From: Maridesulfovibrio sp. | GTDB taxonomy: Bacteria > Desulfobacterota > Desulfovibrionia > Desulfovibrionales > Desulfovibrionaceae | Direction: 5' to 3' | Length of the DNA stretch: 64,000 bases | Assembly: GCF_963677005.1 (NCBI RefSeq) | Contig: NZ_OY781616.1 | Coordinates: forward strand, 2,923,001 to 2,987,000 | Shown: piece by piece, positions 27,326-35,686 of the stretch | How positions within the stretch are numbered: position 1 is the first letter of the stretch | Layout of the letters: each line of letters begins with the position of its first letter | The notes under the pieces: model-generated | What the model was told of the DNA's origin: nothing | The model's database searches: none | What the model saw: only the letters and a program-made list of their open reading frames with translations | Made by a program: the position numbers and the translations under genes

Positions 27326-27484
27326 GGAGCCCTCCCTTCTTTGATACGGCCAAGCACACCTCTACTGAAAATTTCGACCCGCAACTGCGGGACTCGGAAA
27401 ACCCATAATGCAACTTAGGCTCAGGCTTTGTCCTGCGCATTTCAAATTCGGCAAACGGTTTGAAGATTCCGGTAAGCGGCATGG

Positions 27485-28351
27485 TCACATCCCCAGAATC
27501 TGTTTCAGTTTACCGATACGCCGCCTGCTGATCGGCAGCTCTATACGGGTCCGCCCCGCAGTCCTCAGCATAAAATTACTGCCCGGCAGACTGGCTATCT
27601 CGGTAACCATCTCCAGATTGACCAGATACTTGCGGTGTACGCGAAAAAAACGATGCGGCTCCAAACGCTCCTCAAGATTCTTAAGTCTGTGGGAAGTCAG
27701 GAACTTCTGGGTGGAGGTATGCACGTAGGAGTAATCCTCATATGCCTCCACAAAAATAATCTGGGTATACGGAATGAGAATCATGCTCCCGTCCTGGTTG
27801 ACCGGAAGCTTCTCTATCTCAGGCTGGCGGGTTTGCGAATAATCCCAGGCGTTTTTAAGGGCCGAAAGAAAACGGTCCTGTTCATCGTCCTCAAGAGAAA
27901 GCTGCAGGGTTTCCTCTCCGGTCTCCACGCCGGAACCGGACTCCTCCCAGTCGGACGGGTGGGGAACTTCCCTGAAATGACTTTTGAACCGGGCAATACG
28001 TTCCAGAGTCTTGTTCATCCTGTTTTCGTCCGGCGGCCAGATAAGATAGTCTATCGCCCCCAGTTCGAAAGCCAGATAAGCCTTTGTTTCATCGTCAGCG
28101 ATGAAAATAAGACCGGGTTTGTGTTTGCTTGCCCCGAGCGACTGAGCCAGATCGGCCCCTTCACTGCTGTCGTCAGGATTCATGACCAGAAAAATTATCC
28201 CGTATCCCACCGCCCTGTGCAGCTCCAGAGCTTCCTCCGCACAAACGGTTTCACCGAGAACGCGCACCAGCTTCGATCCGCGAAGGGCTTCGCGGATTGA
28301 GGTGCGGACTCCTGAGTCCGGGTGAAGAATCAAGGTTTTAAGGCTGGTCAA
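27485..28351 (-). CDS. LytTR DNA-binding protein with pseudo-receiver domain
   Basis: The 288-residue protein has an N-terminal receiver-like domain (about 1-125), an acidic linker (125-180) and a LytTR DNA-binding domain (about 185-288) with IIFVEAYEDYSYVHTS, FFRVHRKYLVNL and the basic end RRRIGKLKQIL. In the receiver-like part the phosphoacceptor Asp position reads FLVMNP (Val56) and the conserved Lys reads YLIWPP (Trp105), so normal phosphorylation is unlikely. It should act as a transcription factor controlled by another means. The acs gene follows on the same strand. Confidence 0.88.
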   Translation of the reverse strand: MTSLKTLILHPDSGVRTSIREALRGSKLVRVLGETVCAEEALELHRAVGYGIIFLVMNPDDSSEGADLAQSLGASKHKPGLIFIADDETKAYLAFELGAIDYLIWPPDENRMNKTLERIARFKSHFREVPHPSDWEESGSGVETGEETLQLSLEDDEQDRFLSALKNAWDYSQTRQPEIEKLPVNQDGSMILIPYTQIIFVEAYEDYSYVHTSTQKFLTSHRLKNLEERLEPHRFFRVHRKYLVNLEMVTEIASLPGSNFMLRTAGRTRIELPISRRRIGKLKQILGM

Positions 28352-28522
28352 GACATCTCCGAAACAGTACTTTTATTATCGACTTTGAGATAACTTGATT
28401 AATATTAATCCGCAAGGCTCAGGCGCAGATAATTTCATACTAAAATCATTTACTTTTCATAATCCCTGCTTATTAACTGTTCCATGAGTTTTTAAAAGAA
28501 GTCATTAAATTTTATAAAATCC

Positions 28523-28551
28523 TTGACTGAAACAAGAATCATTACTAATAA
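28523..28551 (+). promoter_or_regulatory. perR promoter
   Basis: TTGACT (28523-28528) and TAATAA (28546-28551) are 17 bp apart. The predicted start leaves a leader of about a dozen bases, with GAGGT before the perR ATG at 28570. Confidence 0.65.
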
Positions 28552-28554
28552 TGA
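28539..28554 (+). promoter_or_regulatory. Palindromic operator over the perR -10 element (probable PerR box)
   Basis: TCATTACTAATAATGA has perfect 6-bp arms (TCATTA/TAATGA) around CTAA and overlaps the -10 element. The position and AT-rich palindrome fit autorepression by the Fur-family protein encoded next. The box identity is inferred. Confidence 0.6.
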
Positions 28555-28569
28555 CCACACGAGGTCATT

Positions 28570-28959
28570 ATGAAAATTGGACAAAGAAGATCAAAGCAAA
28601 GAGAACTCATACTTGAAGAGTTGAGAGGACTGACCTGTCATCCGACAGCAGACGAACTGTACGAACTGGTGAGGAAACGCATTTCCAACATCAGTCTGGG
28701 AACAGTCTATCGCAACCTGGAACTGCTGGCGGCGAGCGGGGTAATCCTGAAACTCGAATCAGGCGGAAAAAACAGGTTTGACGGAACGGCCGAACCTCAC
28801 CCGCACATCCGCTGCACCCAGTGCGGCAGGGTTGATGATGTAATGCAGCAGGTGGATGTTACCACCTTGGACGATAAAAGTTCACGCGGCTATGACATCA
28901 AGGGCTGCAATATCGAATATTTCGGAATCTGCCCGGACTGCATGTCTTCAAGTCACTAA
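28570..28959 (+). CDS. perR: PerR-type Fur-family peroxide-responsive repressor
   Basis: The 129-residue regulator has a winged helix (about 1-65) with SLGTVYRNLELLAASG and a dimerisation domain with two CxxC zinc pairs (C82/C85 and C121/C124). Regulatory-metal ligands are present: H24, D71 in NRFDG, H77 and H79. Asp at the D71 position is typical of PerR, where Fur has Glu, and is needed for peroxide sensing by iron-catalysed His oxidation. It opens a plus-strand series of oxygen-defence genes, with rubrerythrin 148 bp downstream, and has its own palindromic operator. It was probably recruited to repress those genes. Confidence 0.9.
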   Translation: MKIGQRRSKQRELILEELRGLTCHPTADELYELVRKRISNISLGTVYRNLELLAASGVILKLESGGKNRFDGTAEPHPHIRCTQCGRVDDVMQQVDVTTLDDKSSRGYDIKGCNIEYFGICPDCMSSSH

Positions 28960-29107
28960 AAGGCATAACAATAATCATAAATTTACTTAAAACGGCTTAA
29001 CAAGACCGAACTTTGTCTTAAAATAGACTGACATCGGCGCTGTTAGCTGTTACTTTCTTATACACTTACAACTTCACTATATCAAAACTTGCGAAGGAGC
29101 TGGTAAG

Positions 29108-29683
29108 ATGTCCGCATTAAAAGGATCACGTACCGAAAAAAACATTCTGACCGCGTTTGCGGGTGAATCTCAAGCCCGTAATCGCTACACCTACTTCGCC
29201 GCTCAGGCCAAAAAAGAAGGCTTTGTACAGATATCCAAGGTCTTCGAAGAAACGGCCAACCAGGAAAAGGAACATGCCAAAAGGCTGTTCAAACTTCTTG
29301 AAGGCGGCGAAGTTGAAATCACGGCGGCTTTTCCCGCTGGAGTAATCGGCACAACTGTCGAGAACCTCATGGAATCAGCCGGCGGCGAAAAATACGAATG
29401 GCAGGAAATGTATCCCGGATTCGCTAAAATCGCCGAAGAAGAAGGATTCAACACCATCGCAGCTGTTTTCAAATCCATTGCGGTGGCCGAAGAATTTCAC
29501 GAAAAACGCTACCTGGCGCTTGCAAAAAACATTGAAGACGGAAAGGTTTTCAAAAAGGACGCACCCGTGGTATGGCAGTGTCAGAACTGCGGTTACGTTC
29601 ACGAAGGCACTTCTGCTCCGGATAAATGTCCTGCATGCGCGCACCCCCAGGCTCATTTTCAGTTGGTCTGTGAAAACTGGTAG
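29108..29683 (+). CDS. rbr: Rubrerythrin
   Basis: The 191-residue cytoplasmic enzyme reduces hydrogen peroxide with electrons from rubredoxin. A four-helix diiron domain (about 1-145) carries the Glu/His ligands in GESQARNRY, EETANQEKEHA, EEEGF and AVAEEFHEKRY. A C-terminal rubredoxin-like domain holds one iron with CQNCGYVHEG and CPACAHP. AAGGAG precedes the ATG. It lies between perR and the desulfoferrodoxin gene, the classic setting for peroxide defence in sulfate reducers. Confidence 0.97.
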   Translation: MSALKGSRTEKNILTAFAGESQARNRYTYFAAQAKKEGFVQISKVFEETANQEKEHAKRLFKLLEGGEVEITAAFPAGVIGTTVENLMESAGGEKYEWQEMYPGFAKIAEEEGFNTIAAVFKSIAVAEEFHEKRYLALAKNIEDGKVFKKDAPVVWQCQNCGYVHEGTSAPDKCPACAHPQAHFQLVCENW

Positions 29684-29711
29684 CAAACCCTAACTCCATT
29701 CGGAGGACAAA

Positions 29712-30095
29712 ATGGCTGAACTGTACGAAGTTTATAAATGTGAAATTTGCGGAAATATAACCATGGTCGTTCATGCCGGAGCAGGAGAACTCGTCTGTTG
29801 CGGAAGCCCCATGAAACTCCTCACCGAAAACACCGTTGACGCAGCCAAGGAAAAACACGTTCCTGTGATCGAAAAGATCGAAGGCGGCTACAAGGTCAAG
29901 GTCGGAGCTGTGGCTCACCCCATGGAAGAAAAACACTGGATCGAATGGATCGAGCTTGTTTCCGGAGACAACCGCTACTTCAAGCAGCTTGCCCCCGGCC
30001 AGGCACCCGAAGCCGATTTCTGCGGCTGCAAGTTCGGGGATGAACCCGTGACTGCACGTGCATACTGTAACCTGCACGGCCTCTGGAAGGCATAG
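29712..30095 (+). CDS. dfx: Desulfoferrodoxin (two-iron superoxide reductase)
   Basis: The 127-residue enzyme reduces superoxide to hydrogen peroxide without making oxygen, using rubredoxin as donor. An N-terminal desulforedoxin domain binds Fe(Cys)4 through C10, C13, C29 and C30. The catalytic site has H49, H69, H75, H122 and C119, plus the E47-K48 pair next to the active iron. It starts 28 bp after rubrerythrin, with GGAGG in front, and is followed by two rubredoxin genes that can supply electrons. Confidence 0.97.
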   Translation: MAELYEVYKCEICGNITMVVHAGAGELVCCGSPMKLLTENTVDAAKEKHVPVIEKIEGGYKVKVGAVAHPMEEKHWIEWIELVSGDNRYFKQLAPGQAPEADFCGCKFGDEPVTARAYCNLHGLWKA

Positions 30096-30113
30096 CAGCT
30101 TACCGGATTCGAT

Positions 30114-30293
30114 ATGGCCGAACCTAAAGACATGTACCAGTGCCAGATGAGCAACTGCGGGTACATATACAATCCCGACAAGGGAGACAGAAAAGGCAAA
30201 ATCGCCAAGGGAACCGCCTTTGCCGATCTTCCGGAAGACTGGAAATGCCCGGTCTGCGGAGCCAGCAAAAAGGCCTTCAAGCCCCTTGGTTGA
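30114..30293 (+). CDS. Rubredoxin-like protein with CX4C spacing
   Basis: This 59-residue gene codes for an electron carrier with Cys ligands C10, C15, C45 and C48. The first pair is spaced CX4C (CQMSNC) instead of the usual CX2C, while the second is the normal CPVCGA. Aromatic core residues (Y17, Y19, F36, W43) are kept, so the rubredoxin fold should form. Such type-2 rubredoxins are known from Desulfovibrio. It lies 18 bp after dfx and 25 bp before a normal rubredoxin gene. The Shine-Dalgarno is weak, so coupling to dfx is likely. Confidence 0.9.
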   Translation: MAEPKDMYQCQMSNCGYIYNPDKGDRKGKIAKGTAFADLPEDWKCPVCGASKKAFKPLG

Positions 30294-30318
30294 AATAAAA
30301 TCACATTGGAGAGAAGTA

Positions 30319-30480
30319 ATGAAAAAATATGTATGTTCACTTTGCGGATGGGTTTACGATCCCGCTCAGGGCGACCCTGAAGGCGGAATTGCCCCCGGCA
30401 CAAAATTCGAAGATATCCCTGACGACTGGGAATGTCCTGTCTGTGGTGCAGGCAAGGACGACTTCGAACCCGAAGACTAG
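30319..30480 (+). CDS. rub: Rubredoxin
   Basis: The 53-residue protein binds one iron with C6, C9, C39 and C42 (CSLCGW and CPVCGA) and has the usual [16 protein letters not shown] loop. It is a small cytoplasmic electron carrier, here placed directly before rubredoxin:oxygen oxidoreductase, its known partner in sulfate reducers. The start is the ATG at 30319 after GGAGAG; a longer open frame from 30220 runs through the neighbouring gene and is not real. Confidence 0.96.
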   Translation: MKKYVCSLCGWVYDPAQGDPEGGIAPGTKFEDIPDDWECPVCGAGKDDFEPED

Positions 30481-30505
30481 GGTTAAGAAGTAAATAAATC
30501 AGGAA

Positions 30506-30531
30506 GAAAGCCGGGTTCTATCCCGGCTTTC
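30506..30531 (+). terminator. Hairpin between rubredoxin and roo
   Basis: GAAAGCCGGG and CCCGGCTTTC form a perfect 10-bp stem around TTCTAT. There is no following T run, so it may be a partial terminator or a processing site that sets different levels of roo. Confidence 0.55.
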
Positions 30532-30566
30532 GCATCGTTAACAGCAAAACCATCGGGAAGAATAAA

Positions 30567-31772
30567 GTGAGACCTGTAAAAATCAAAGAAGGTGTACACT
30601 GGCTTGGCGTGGTAGACTGGAACTGCCGTAATTTTCACGGCTACGCCCGCTCGGCCAAAGGAACCACCTACAACTCCTTTTATATTGAAGACGAAAAAAA
30701 AGTACTGGTTGATACCGTGTACAAAGGGTTTGATGACCAGCTCCTCTGTGCTCTGGCCCACCTTACAGACCCTTCCGAAGTTGATTACATTGTAGTCAAC
30801 CATCTTGAACCGGACCACGCAGGCAGCCTCGACAGAATGGTTGAAATCTGCAAGCCCGAAAAAATCTTCGTATCACCCATGGGCGGCAAGGCCCTGAATA
30901 CCTTTTTCGACTGCTCGGACTGGCCCATCCACGTCATCAAGTCCGGCGAGGAAGTCTCCATCGGGAAACGCACCTTGCGCTTCTACGAAACCAGAATGCT
31001 CCACTGGCCTGACAACATGTTCACCTATGTGCCCGAAGAAAAAATGCTCTTCACCAGCGATGCCTTCGGACAGAACATTGCATCCAGTGAACGCTTTGTT
31101 GATGAACTGAGCAAAGAGTACGTTGCCGATTACATGCAGCAGTACTATGCGAACATCATCACCCCCTACTCCCCCAAGGTTCTGAAAACCCTGGAAACAT
31201 TCGGGGCTCTCAACCTCGATGTTGATACCATCTGCCCGGATCACGGTCTGATCTTCCGTGGTGACGACTGCGCATTCGCTTTTGAAAAATACGCTGAATA
31301 CGCAAAACAGACTCCCAAGAAAAAGGCAGTTCTTTTCTACGACACCATGTGGCACTCCACGGAAAAAATGATCGGCGCCGTTGCTTCCGGTCTTGTTTCC
31401 GAAGGTGTTTCCGTAAAAGTCATGTCCGTCAAGACCAACCATCACAGCGATATCATGAGCGAAGTTTTTGATGCCGCTGCAGTGGTCATCGGCTCCCCGA
31501 CCCACAACAACGGCATTCTGCCCGGTATGGCTGACGCCCTGACCTACATCAAGGGTCTGCGTCCTCAAGGCAAAATCGGTGCTGCTGTCGGTTCCTTCGG
31601 CTGGTCCGGTGAGTGCGTGAACATACTCAAGGAATGGCTTGAAAATATGAGCATGGACATCATCGAACCCAACATCAAGGCCAAAAACAGGCCTGATCAT
31701 GATGTTCTCAAGGAATGCTTCGACCTCGGCGTCAGAATCGCTGCCGCCATCAAAGAAAAAGTCGGCAGCTAA
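30567..31772 (+). CDS. roo: Rubredoxin:oxygen oxidoreductase (flavodiiron protein)
   Basis: The 401-residue cytoplasmic enzyme reduces oxygen to water (and in some relatives NO) using electrons from rubredoxin. The N-terminal metallo-beta-lactamase-like domain (about 1-250) has diiron ligands in HLEPDHAG, the HWPDNMFTY region and CPDHG. The C-terminal flavodoxin domain (about 255-400) has the FMN-binding start LFYDTMWHSTEKM and GSPTHNNGILPG. It starts with GTG at 30567, preceded by GGGAAG. Order and content match the rubredoxin-roo pair of Desulfovibrio. Confidence 0.97.
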   Translation: MRPVKIKEGVHWLGVVDWNCRNFHGYARSAKGTTYNSFYIEDEKKVLVDTVYKGFDDQLLCALAHLTDPSEVDYIVVNHLEPDHAGSLDRMVEICKPEKIFVSPMGGKALNTFFDCSDWPIHVIKSGEEVSIGKRTLRFYETRMLHWPDNMFTYVPEEKMLFTSDAFGQNIASSERFVDELSKEYVADYMQQYYANIITPYSPKVLKTLETFGALNLDVDTICPDHGLIFRGDDCAFAFEKYAEYAKQTPKKKAVLFYDTMWHSTEKMIGAVASGLVSEGVSVKVMSVKTNHHSDIMSEVFDAAAVVIGSPTHNNGILPGMADALTYIKGLRPQGKIGAAVGSFGWSGECVNILKEWLENMSMDIIEPNIKAKNRPDHDVLKECFDLGVRIAAAIKEKVGS

Positions 31773-31784
31773 TCAGATAAATCC

Positions 31785-31810
31785 GGCGGGCGGATCCTTT
31801 TTCGCCCGCC
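31785..31810 (+). terminator. Terminator after roo
   Basis: GGCGGGCG (31785-31792) pairs with CGCCCGCC (31803-31810) around a T-rich loop. It ends the rbr-roo transcript 12 bp after the stop. Confidence 0.75.
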
Positions 31811-31886
31811 GTTTAACCGGCGTTATCGGCACGGCCGATTAAACTGTTTCATAGTTAATCTTTTTATGTTATAAATAGCAGTAATG

Positions 31887-31907
31887 GTTAGTCGTTACCC
31901 GACTAAC
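31887..31907 (+). promoter_or_regulatory. Inverted repeat in the leader of the HEAT-cydAB operon
   Basis: GTTAGTCG and CGACTAAC are perfect 8-bp arms around TTACC, just downstream of an AT-rich stretch with a TTATAA -10-like sequence (about 31869). It could be an operator or a leader hairpin. I do not recognise a known regulator box. Confidence 0.4.
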
Positions 31908-31969
31908 GATAATAATTGCTTTTACGACTAAAAAGAAACGCCGAAACCAGGCAAGGGAGGTACCGGCTT

Positions 31970-32668
31970 ATGGCAGTCGGACGGAAGATCAAAAAAAACG
32001 TAATGAACATTCTGGCCCGGGAAAGCTGGGAACAGGATTTCACAGCCCTGATGGACGAATACTCCATGCAGGACCTGATCTCCCCGCTTTTTTCCGGCCT
32101 TTGCGCCCCCGACATCATGGTACGCTGGCATTCGATAACCTGCTTTGGAAAGGTCGTTTCCCGCATGGCGGAAGAAAACGCTGCAAAAGCAAGGGTTGTC
32201 ATGCGCCGCATTATGTGGATGCTCAACGAAGAATCCGGAGGCTGTGCCTGGGGAGTGCCGGAAGCCATGGGCGAAATAACCGCATCAAACCAACTCATGG
32301 CGGATGAATACGGCAGAATACTGCTGAGCTACAGCCATGAGGAGCCCAACGGCCCTGAAAACTTTCTGGAGTTCACCACACTGCTCAGGGGAGCGGTCTG
32401 GGGAGCGGCAAGACTGGCTCAGGATCGGCAGCAGGTCGCCAGACAGGCAGAAGACGACCTTATAAGATTTTTAAGTCATCCGGACCCCGTGATTGCAGGA
32501 ACGGCCTGCTGGGGACTCGGGGGCTTAAGATCGGCAAAGTCCGTCAAAGCACTTGAAGCTTTGCTGGATAATGATACTATTATAGATATCTATAAAAACT
32601 GTTCACTGGATTCAGTAACAGTGGGAAGGCTGGCTCAGGAAGCTCTGGACAGAATTTCAGGGGATTAA
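31970..32668 (+). CDS. HEAT-repeat-like protein upstream of cytochrome bd
   Basis: The 232-residue soluble protein is mostly helical, with repeated HEAT-like stretches such as VRWHSITCFGKVVSRMAEEN and the C-terminal VIAGTACWGLGGLRSAKSVKALEALLDND. Related Desulfovibrio proteins sit next to cytochrome bd genes, but no function is established to my knowledge. The ATG at 31970 follows AAGGGAGG. cydA begins 24 bp after its stop, so it is in the same operon and may help assemble or regulate the oxidase. That role is inference. Confidence 0.8.
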   Translation: MAVGRKIKKNVMNILARESWEQDFTALMDEYSMQDLISPLFSGLCAPDIMVRWHSITCFGKVVSRMAEENAAKARVVMRRIMWMLNEESGGCAWGVPEAMGEITASNQLMADEYGRILLSYSHEEPNGPENFLEFTTLLRGAVWGAARLAQDRQQVARQAEDDLIRFLSHPDPVIAGTACWGLGGLRSAKSVKALEALLDNDTIIDIYKNCSLDSVTVGRLAQEALDRISGD

Positions 32669-32692
32669 TCAACAATTTGAACAAGGAGAGGA

Positions 32693-34009
32693 ATGATGGA
32701 TGTTCTGATGCTGTCAAGGCTGCAATTTGCCATGGCAACAATGTTCCACTTCATTTTCGTACCGCTCACACTGGGGCTTTCAGTACTGGTTGCCATCATG
32801 GAGACCATGTACGTGCGCACACGAAAAGACATATATCTGCGCATGACCAAATTCTGGGGAAAGCTGTTTGTAATCAACTTCGTTCTCGGTGTCGTAACCG
32901 GGATAACACTTGAATTTCAGTTCGGCACCAACTGGTCCCGCTACTCCGAGTACGTGGGGGATATTTTCGGTTCCCTGCTCGCAGTGGAAGCCACGGTGGC
33001 CTTTTTCCTTGAATCCACATTTCTTGCAGCCTGGATTTTCGGCTGGAAAAAACTTTCCCCGAAAATGCATGTTGTATCGATCTGGATTGTCGCAATTGCC
33101 TCCAATATTTCCGCCATCTGGATCATTCTGGCCAACGGCTGGATGCAGAATCCTGTCGGCTATGTAATGAGGAACGGCCGTGCGGAACTTTCCAGCTTCA
33201 CCGAAGTTATCAGCAACCCGTTTGCATGGGGACAGTTCCTGCACAATGCCTTCGGCGCATTCGTTGTGGCCGGATTCTTCATCATGGGAATCAGCGCCTA
33301 CCACCTGCTGCGCAAGAACGAAAACGAATTCTTCACCAAATCCTTCAAGCTTGGACTGGTAACGGCTTTCATCTTTTCCATTCTCGTTGCTGCCCAGGGT
33401 CATAACCATGCTCAGGACGTAGCTGTAAAACAGCCTGCAAAACTGGCGGCAATGGAAGCCCTGTGGGATACGGCTGAAGACGGCGCACCCATGTATCTCT
33501 TTGTGATTCCCGATGAAAACAAGGCCGAAAACTCCGTTGAGTTCATGGGAATTCCCGGCGGACTCAGCTTTCTCGCATTCAACAGCTTCAGCGCTCCGGT
33601 CAAGGGGCTCAAGGAATGGACCGCAGAAGACCGTCCTCCGGTCACCGCAACCTTCCTTTCCTTCCGAATCATGGTCGGTCTGGGAACCCTCTTCCCGCTG
33701 CTGTGTATCTGGGGCTGGCTGAAACGCAAGACGCTGGCTGAAAACAGGCTTTACCTGCGTATAATGCTCCTCTGTATCCCCCTGCCTTACGTCGCCATGT
33801 GGGCTGGCTGGGCTGTGGCCGAAATCGGACGCCAGCCCTGGATAGTGTACGGGATGATGAAAACAGCGGACGCTGTTTCCCCCATAGCCACGGGACAGGT
33901 CGCATTTTCCTTCATCGCCCTGACCACTCTTTATACCCTGCTGGGCGCTGCGGAAATATTCCTGCTGACCAAGTTTGCCCGCAAGGGGCCTGAACCTGTA
34001 GAGGCCTAA
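32693..34009 (+). CDS. cydA: Cytochrome bd quinol oxidase subunit I
   Basis: The 438-residue inner-membrane subunit binds three haems and oxidises quinol while reducing oxygen to water. The haem ligands are visible as an early His in MFHFIFVPLTLG and a His in QFLHNAFGAFVVAGF, and the family signature GRQPW is near residue 381. The protein is about 85 residues shorter than E. coli CydA, mainly in the Q-loop, so it belongs to the short-Q-loop type. AAGGAG precedes the start; either of two adjacent ATGs (32693, 32696) may be used. cydB follows after 25 bp. Confidence 0.96.
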   Translation: MMDVLMLSRLQFAMATMFHFIFVPLTLGLSVLVAIMETMYVRTRKDIYLRMTKFWGKLFVINFVLGVVTGITLEFQFGTNWSRYSEYVGDIFGSLLAVEATVAFFLESTFLAAWIFGWKKLSPKMHVVSIWIVAIASNISAIWIILANGWMQNPVGYVMRNGRAELSSFTEVISNPFAWGQFLHNAFGAFVVAGFFIMGISAYHLLRKNENEFFTKSFKLGLVTAFIFSILVAAQGHNHAQDVAVKQPAKLAAMEALWDTAEDGAPMYLFVIPDENKAENSVEFMGIPGGLSFLAFNSFSAPVKGLKEWTAEDRPPVTATFLSFRIMVGLGTLFPLLCIWGWLKRKTLAENRLYLRIMLLCIPLPYVAMWAGWAVAEIGRQPWIVYGMMKTADAVSPIATGQVAFSFIALTTLYTLLGAAEIFLLTKFARKGPEPVEA

Positions 34010-34034
34010 TAGCCTGCAACAAGAGGAGATTATC

Positions 34035-35048
34035 ATGCTTGAATCAATATGGTTCCTACTCTGGGGAGTGCTCTGGGCCGTCTATTTCATGCTCGACGGG
34101 TATGACCTCGGCCTCGGTGCCATGATGCCCTTTCTGGCCAAAACCGAGAAAGACAGAAAAATAATCTACAATTCCATGGGACCGTTCTGGGACGGCAACG
34201 AAGTATGGCTCATCACCGCCGGCGGTGTGACCTTTGCCGCTTTCCCGAAAGCTTATGCGGTCATGTTTAGCGGACTTTACACCGCGCTCATGCTGCTGCT
34301 CATCGCCCTTATCATCCGCGGTGTCGCCTTTGAATTCCGCGGACTGGGAGAAAGCGATGCCTGGCGCAGCTTCTGGGACAAGGCCATGGTTGTCGGAAGC
34401 TTCCTGCCTGCACTGCTGCTCGGCGTGGCTTTCGCCAACATCTTCATGGGAATTCCCATTGATGAAAACGGCGTTTTCCAGGGCAACATCTTCACCCTGC
34501 TCAACCCCTACGGTCTCGGCGGCGGCATCCTCTTTGTGCTGCTCTTCGCGCAGCACGGCTGCCTCTGGCTTGCCGCACGCACCACCGGAGACCTGTGCGA
34601 AAGATCCGGACAGCTGGCCGCGACTCTCTGGCCGGTGATGGTTGCTGTTTATATTGCCTTTCTGGCCCTCACCGGGGTATACACCAAGCTGTTGAGCAAC
34701 TTCCTGGCAATGCCGGCACTGCTGCTCATACTGCTGATTCCGGTCCTGGCAATAGTCCGGGTACGTACCCTGATTTCTGCCGGCAAGTGGTGGAAGGCCT
34801 GGATGTGTTCCGCTGTTCTCATTGTCTCCACCACCTTGTTCGGCGTAATCGGACTCTTTCCGGCTCTGCTGCCCTCAAGCATCAACCCGGCATATTCGGT
34901 CACTATCTATAACGGAGCATCAAGCCCGCTGACCCTCAAGATAATGCTGACCGTTGCCCTGATCATGGTACCCATAGTCATCGCCTATCAGTTCTGGATG
35001 CATAAGACCTTCGCAACCAAGATCACTGACGAGGACCTGGGCTACTAA
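34035..35048 (+). CDS. cydB: Cytochrome bd quinol oxidase subunit II
   Basis: The 337-residue membrane protein is the partner of CydA, with about eight or nine hydrophobic helices and the family start [21 protein letters not shown], followed by [14 protein letters not shown]. It completes the high-affinity terminal oxidase that lets a nominal anaerobe remove oxygen. No small CydX-like gene is visible after it: ferritin starts 22 bp downstream, so the oxidase and iron-storage genes are probably transcribed together. Confidence 0.96.
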   Translation: MLESIWFLLWGVLWAVYFMLDGYDLGLGAMMPFLAKTEKDRKIIYNSMGPFWDGNEVWLITAGGVTFAAFPKAYAVMFSGLYTALMLLLIALIIRGVAFEFRGLGESDAWRSFWDKAMVVGSFLPALLLGVAFANIFMGIPIDENGVFQGNIFTLLNPYGLGGGILFVLLFAQHGCLWLAARTTGDLCERSGQLAATLWPVMVAVYIAFLALTGVYTKLLSNFLAMPALLLILLIPVLAIVRVRTLISAGKWWKAWMCSAVLIVSTTLFGVIGLFPALLPSSINPAYSVTIYNGASSPLTLKIMLTVALIMVPIVIAYQFWMHKTFATKITDEDLGY

Positions 35049-35070
35049 GCACCTACGGAGATCAATCAAA

Positions 35071-35580
35071 ATGTCCAACAAAGTACTTGAAAAAGCTCTT
35101 AACGAGCAGCTCAATGCTGAATTCTACTCCTCCTACCTCTACCTTTCCATGTCCGCATATTTCAGCGACATCGGACTGAGCGGTTTTGCCAACTGGATGA
35201 GAGTCCAGGCTCAGGAGGAACAGTTCCACGCCCTCAAGTTCTACGATTATATCAATGAACGCGGCGGACGTGTAATCCTGTCTTCCATCGACAGCCCGCA
35301 GACCGAATGGGAATCCCCGCTGGATTGCGTAAAGGGTGTTCTTGAGCATGAGAAGAAAGTGACCTCACTCATCAACAACCTTGTGGACCTGGCTATCACT
35401 GAGAAGGATCACGCCACGAACATCTTCCTGCAGTGGTTCGTCACCGAACAGGTGGAAGAGGAGGACAGCGTCAACGAGGTGCTGAACAAACTCAAACTCA
35501 TCGACGGGAAAGGTAACGGCATGTTCATACTCGACAAGGAACTTGCTCTGCGCGTCTTCACTCCGCCGACCACAGCCTAA
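35071..35580 (+). CDS. ftnA: Ferritin (FtnA-like)
   Basis: The 169-residue iron-storage protein is a four-helix bundle that assembles as a 24-mer, oxidising and holding Fe(II). Ferroxidase ligands are visible in [32 protein letters not shown] and [10 protein letters not shown]. There is no haem-binding Met as in bacterioferritin. GGAG stands before the ATG, and a strong terminator follows at 35607. It closes the oxygen-defence block and would limit free iron during oxidant exposure. Confidence 0.96.
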   Translation: MSNKVLEKALNEQLNAEFYSSYLYLSMSAYFSDIGLSGFANWMRVQAQEEQFHALKFYDYINERGGRVILSSIDSPQTEWESPLDCVKGVLEHEKKVTSLINNLVDLAITEKDHATNIFLQWFVTEQVEEEDSVNEVLNKLKLIDGKGNGMFILDKELALRVFTPPTTA

Positions 35581-35606
35581 GAACCATAGAGCTTAACAAA
35601 CCAATA

Positions 35607-35634
35607 AGCCCCGGCAGCAGATGCTGCCGGGGCT
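35607..35634 (+). terminator. Strong terminator after ferritin
   Basis: AGCCCCGGCAGC pairs perfectly with GCTGCCGGGGCT around AGAT, then TTTG. It can also act on the converging EF-hand gene. Confidence 0.85.
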
Positions 35635-35686
35635 TTGATCGTTACGAGCAAGCAGTCCCGGACGGTTGATAATATGGCGGAGACTA

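Noticed and set aside
26306..27418. 370-codon plus frame opposite acs
   Set aside because: Antisense shadow of acetyl-CoA synthetase.
28960..29107. Second PerR box before rbr
   Set aside because: Only imperfect AATAATCATAAATT-like stretches are present, without the symmetric arms seen at perR.
32780..34036. 418-codon minus frame opposite cydA
   Set aside because: Antisense shadow of a strong membrane-protein gene.
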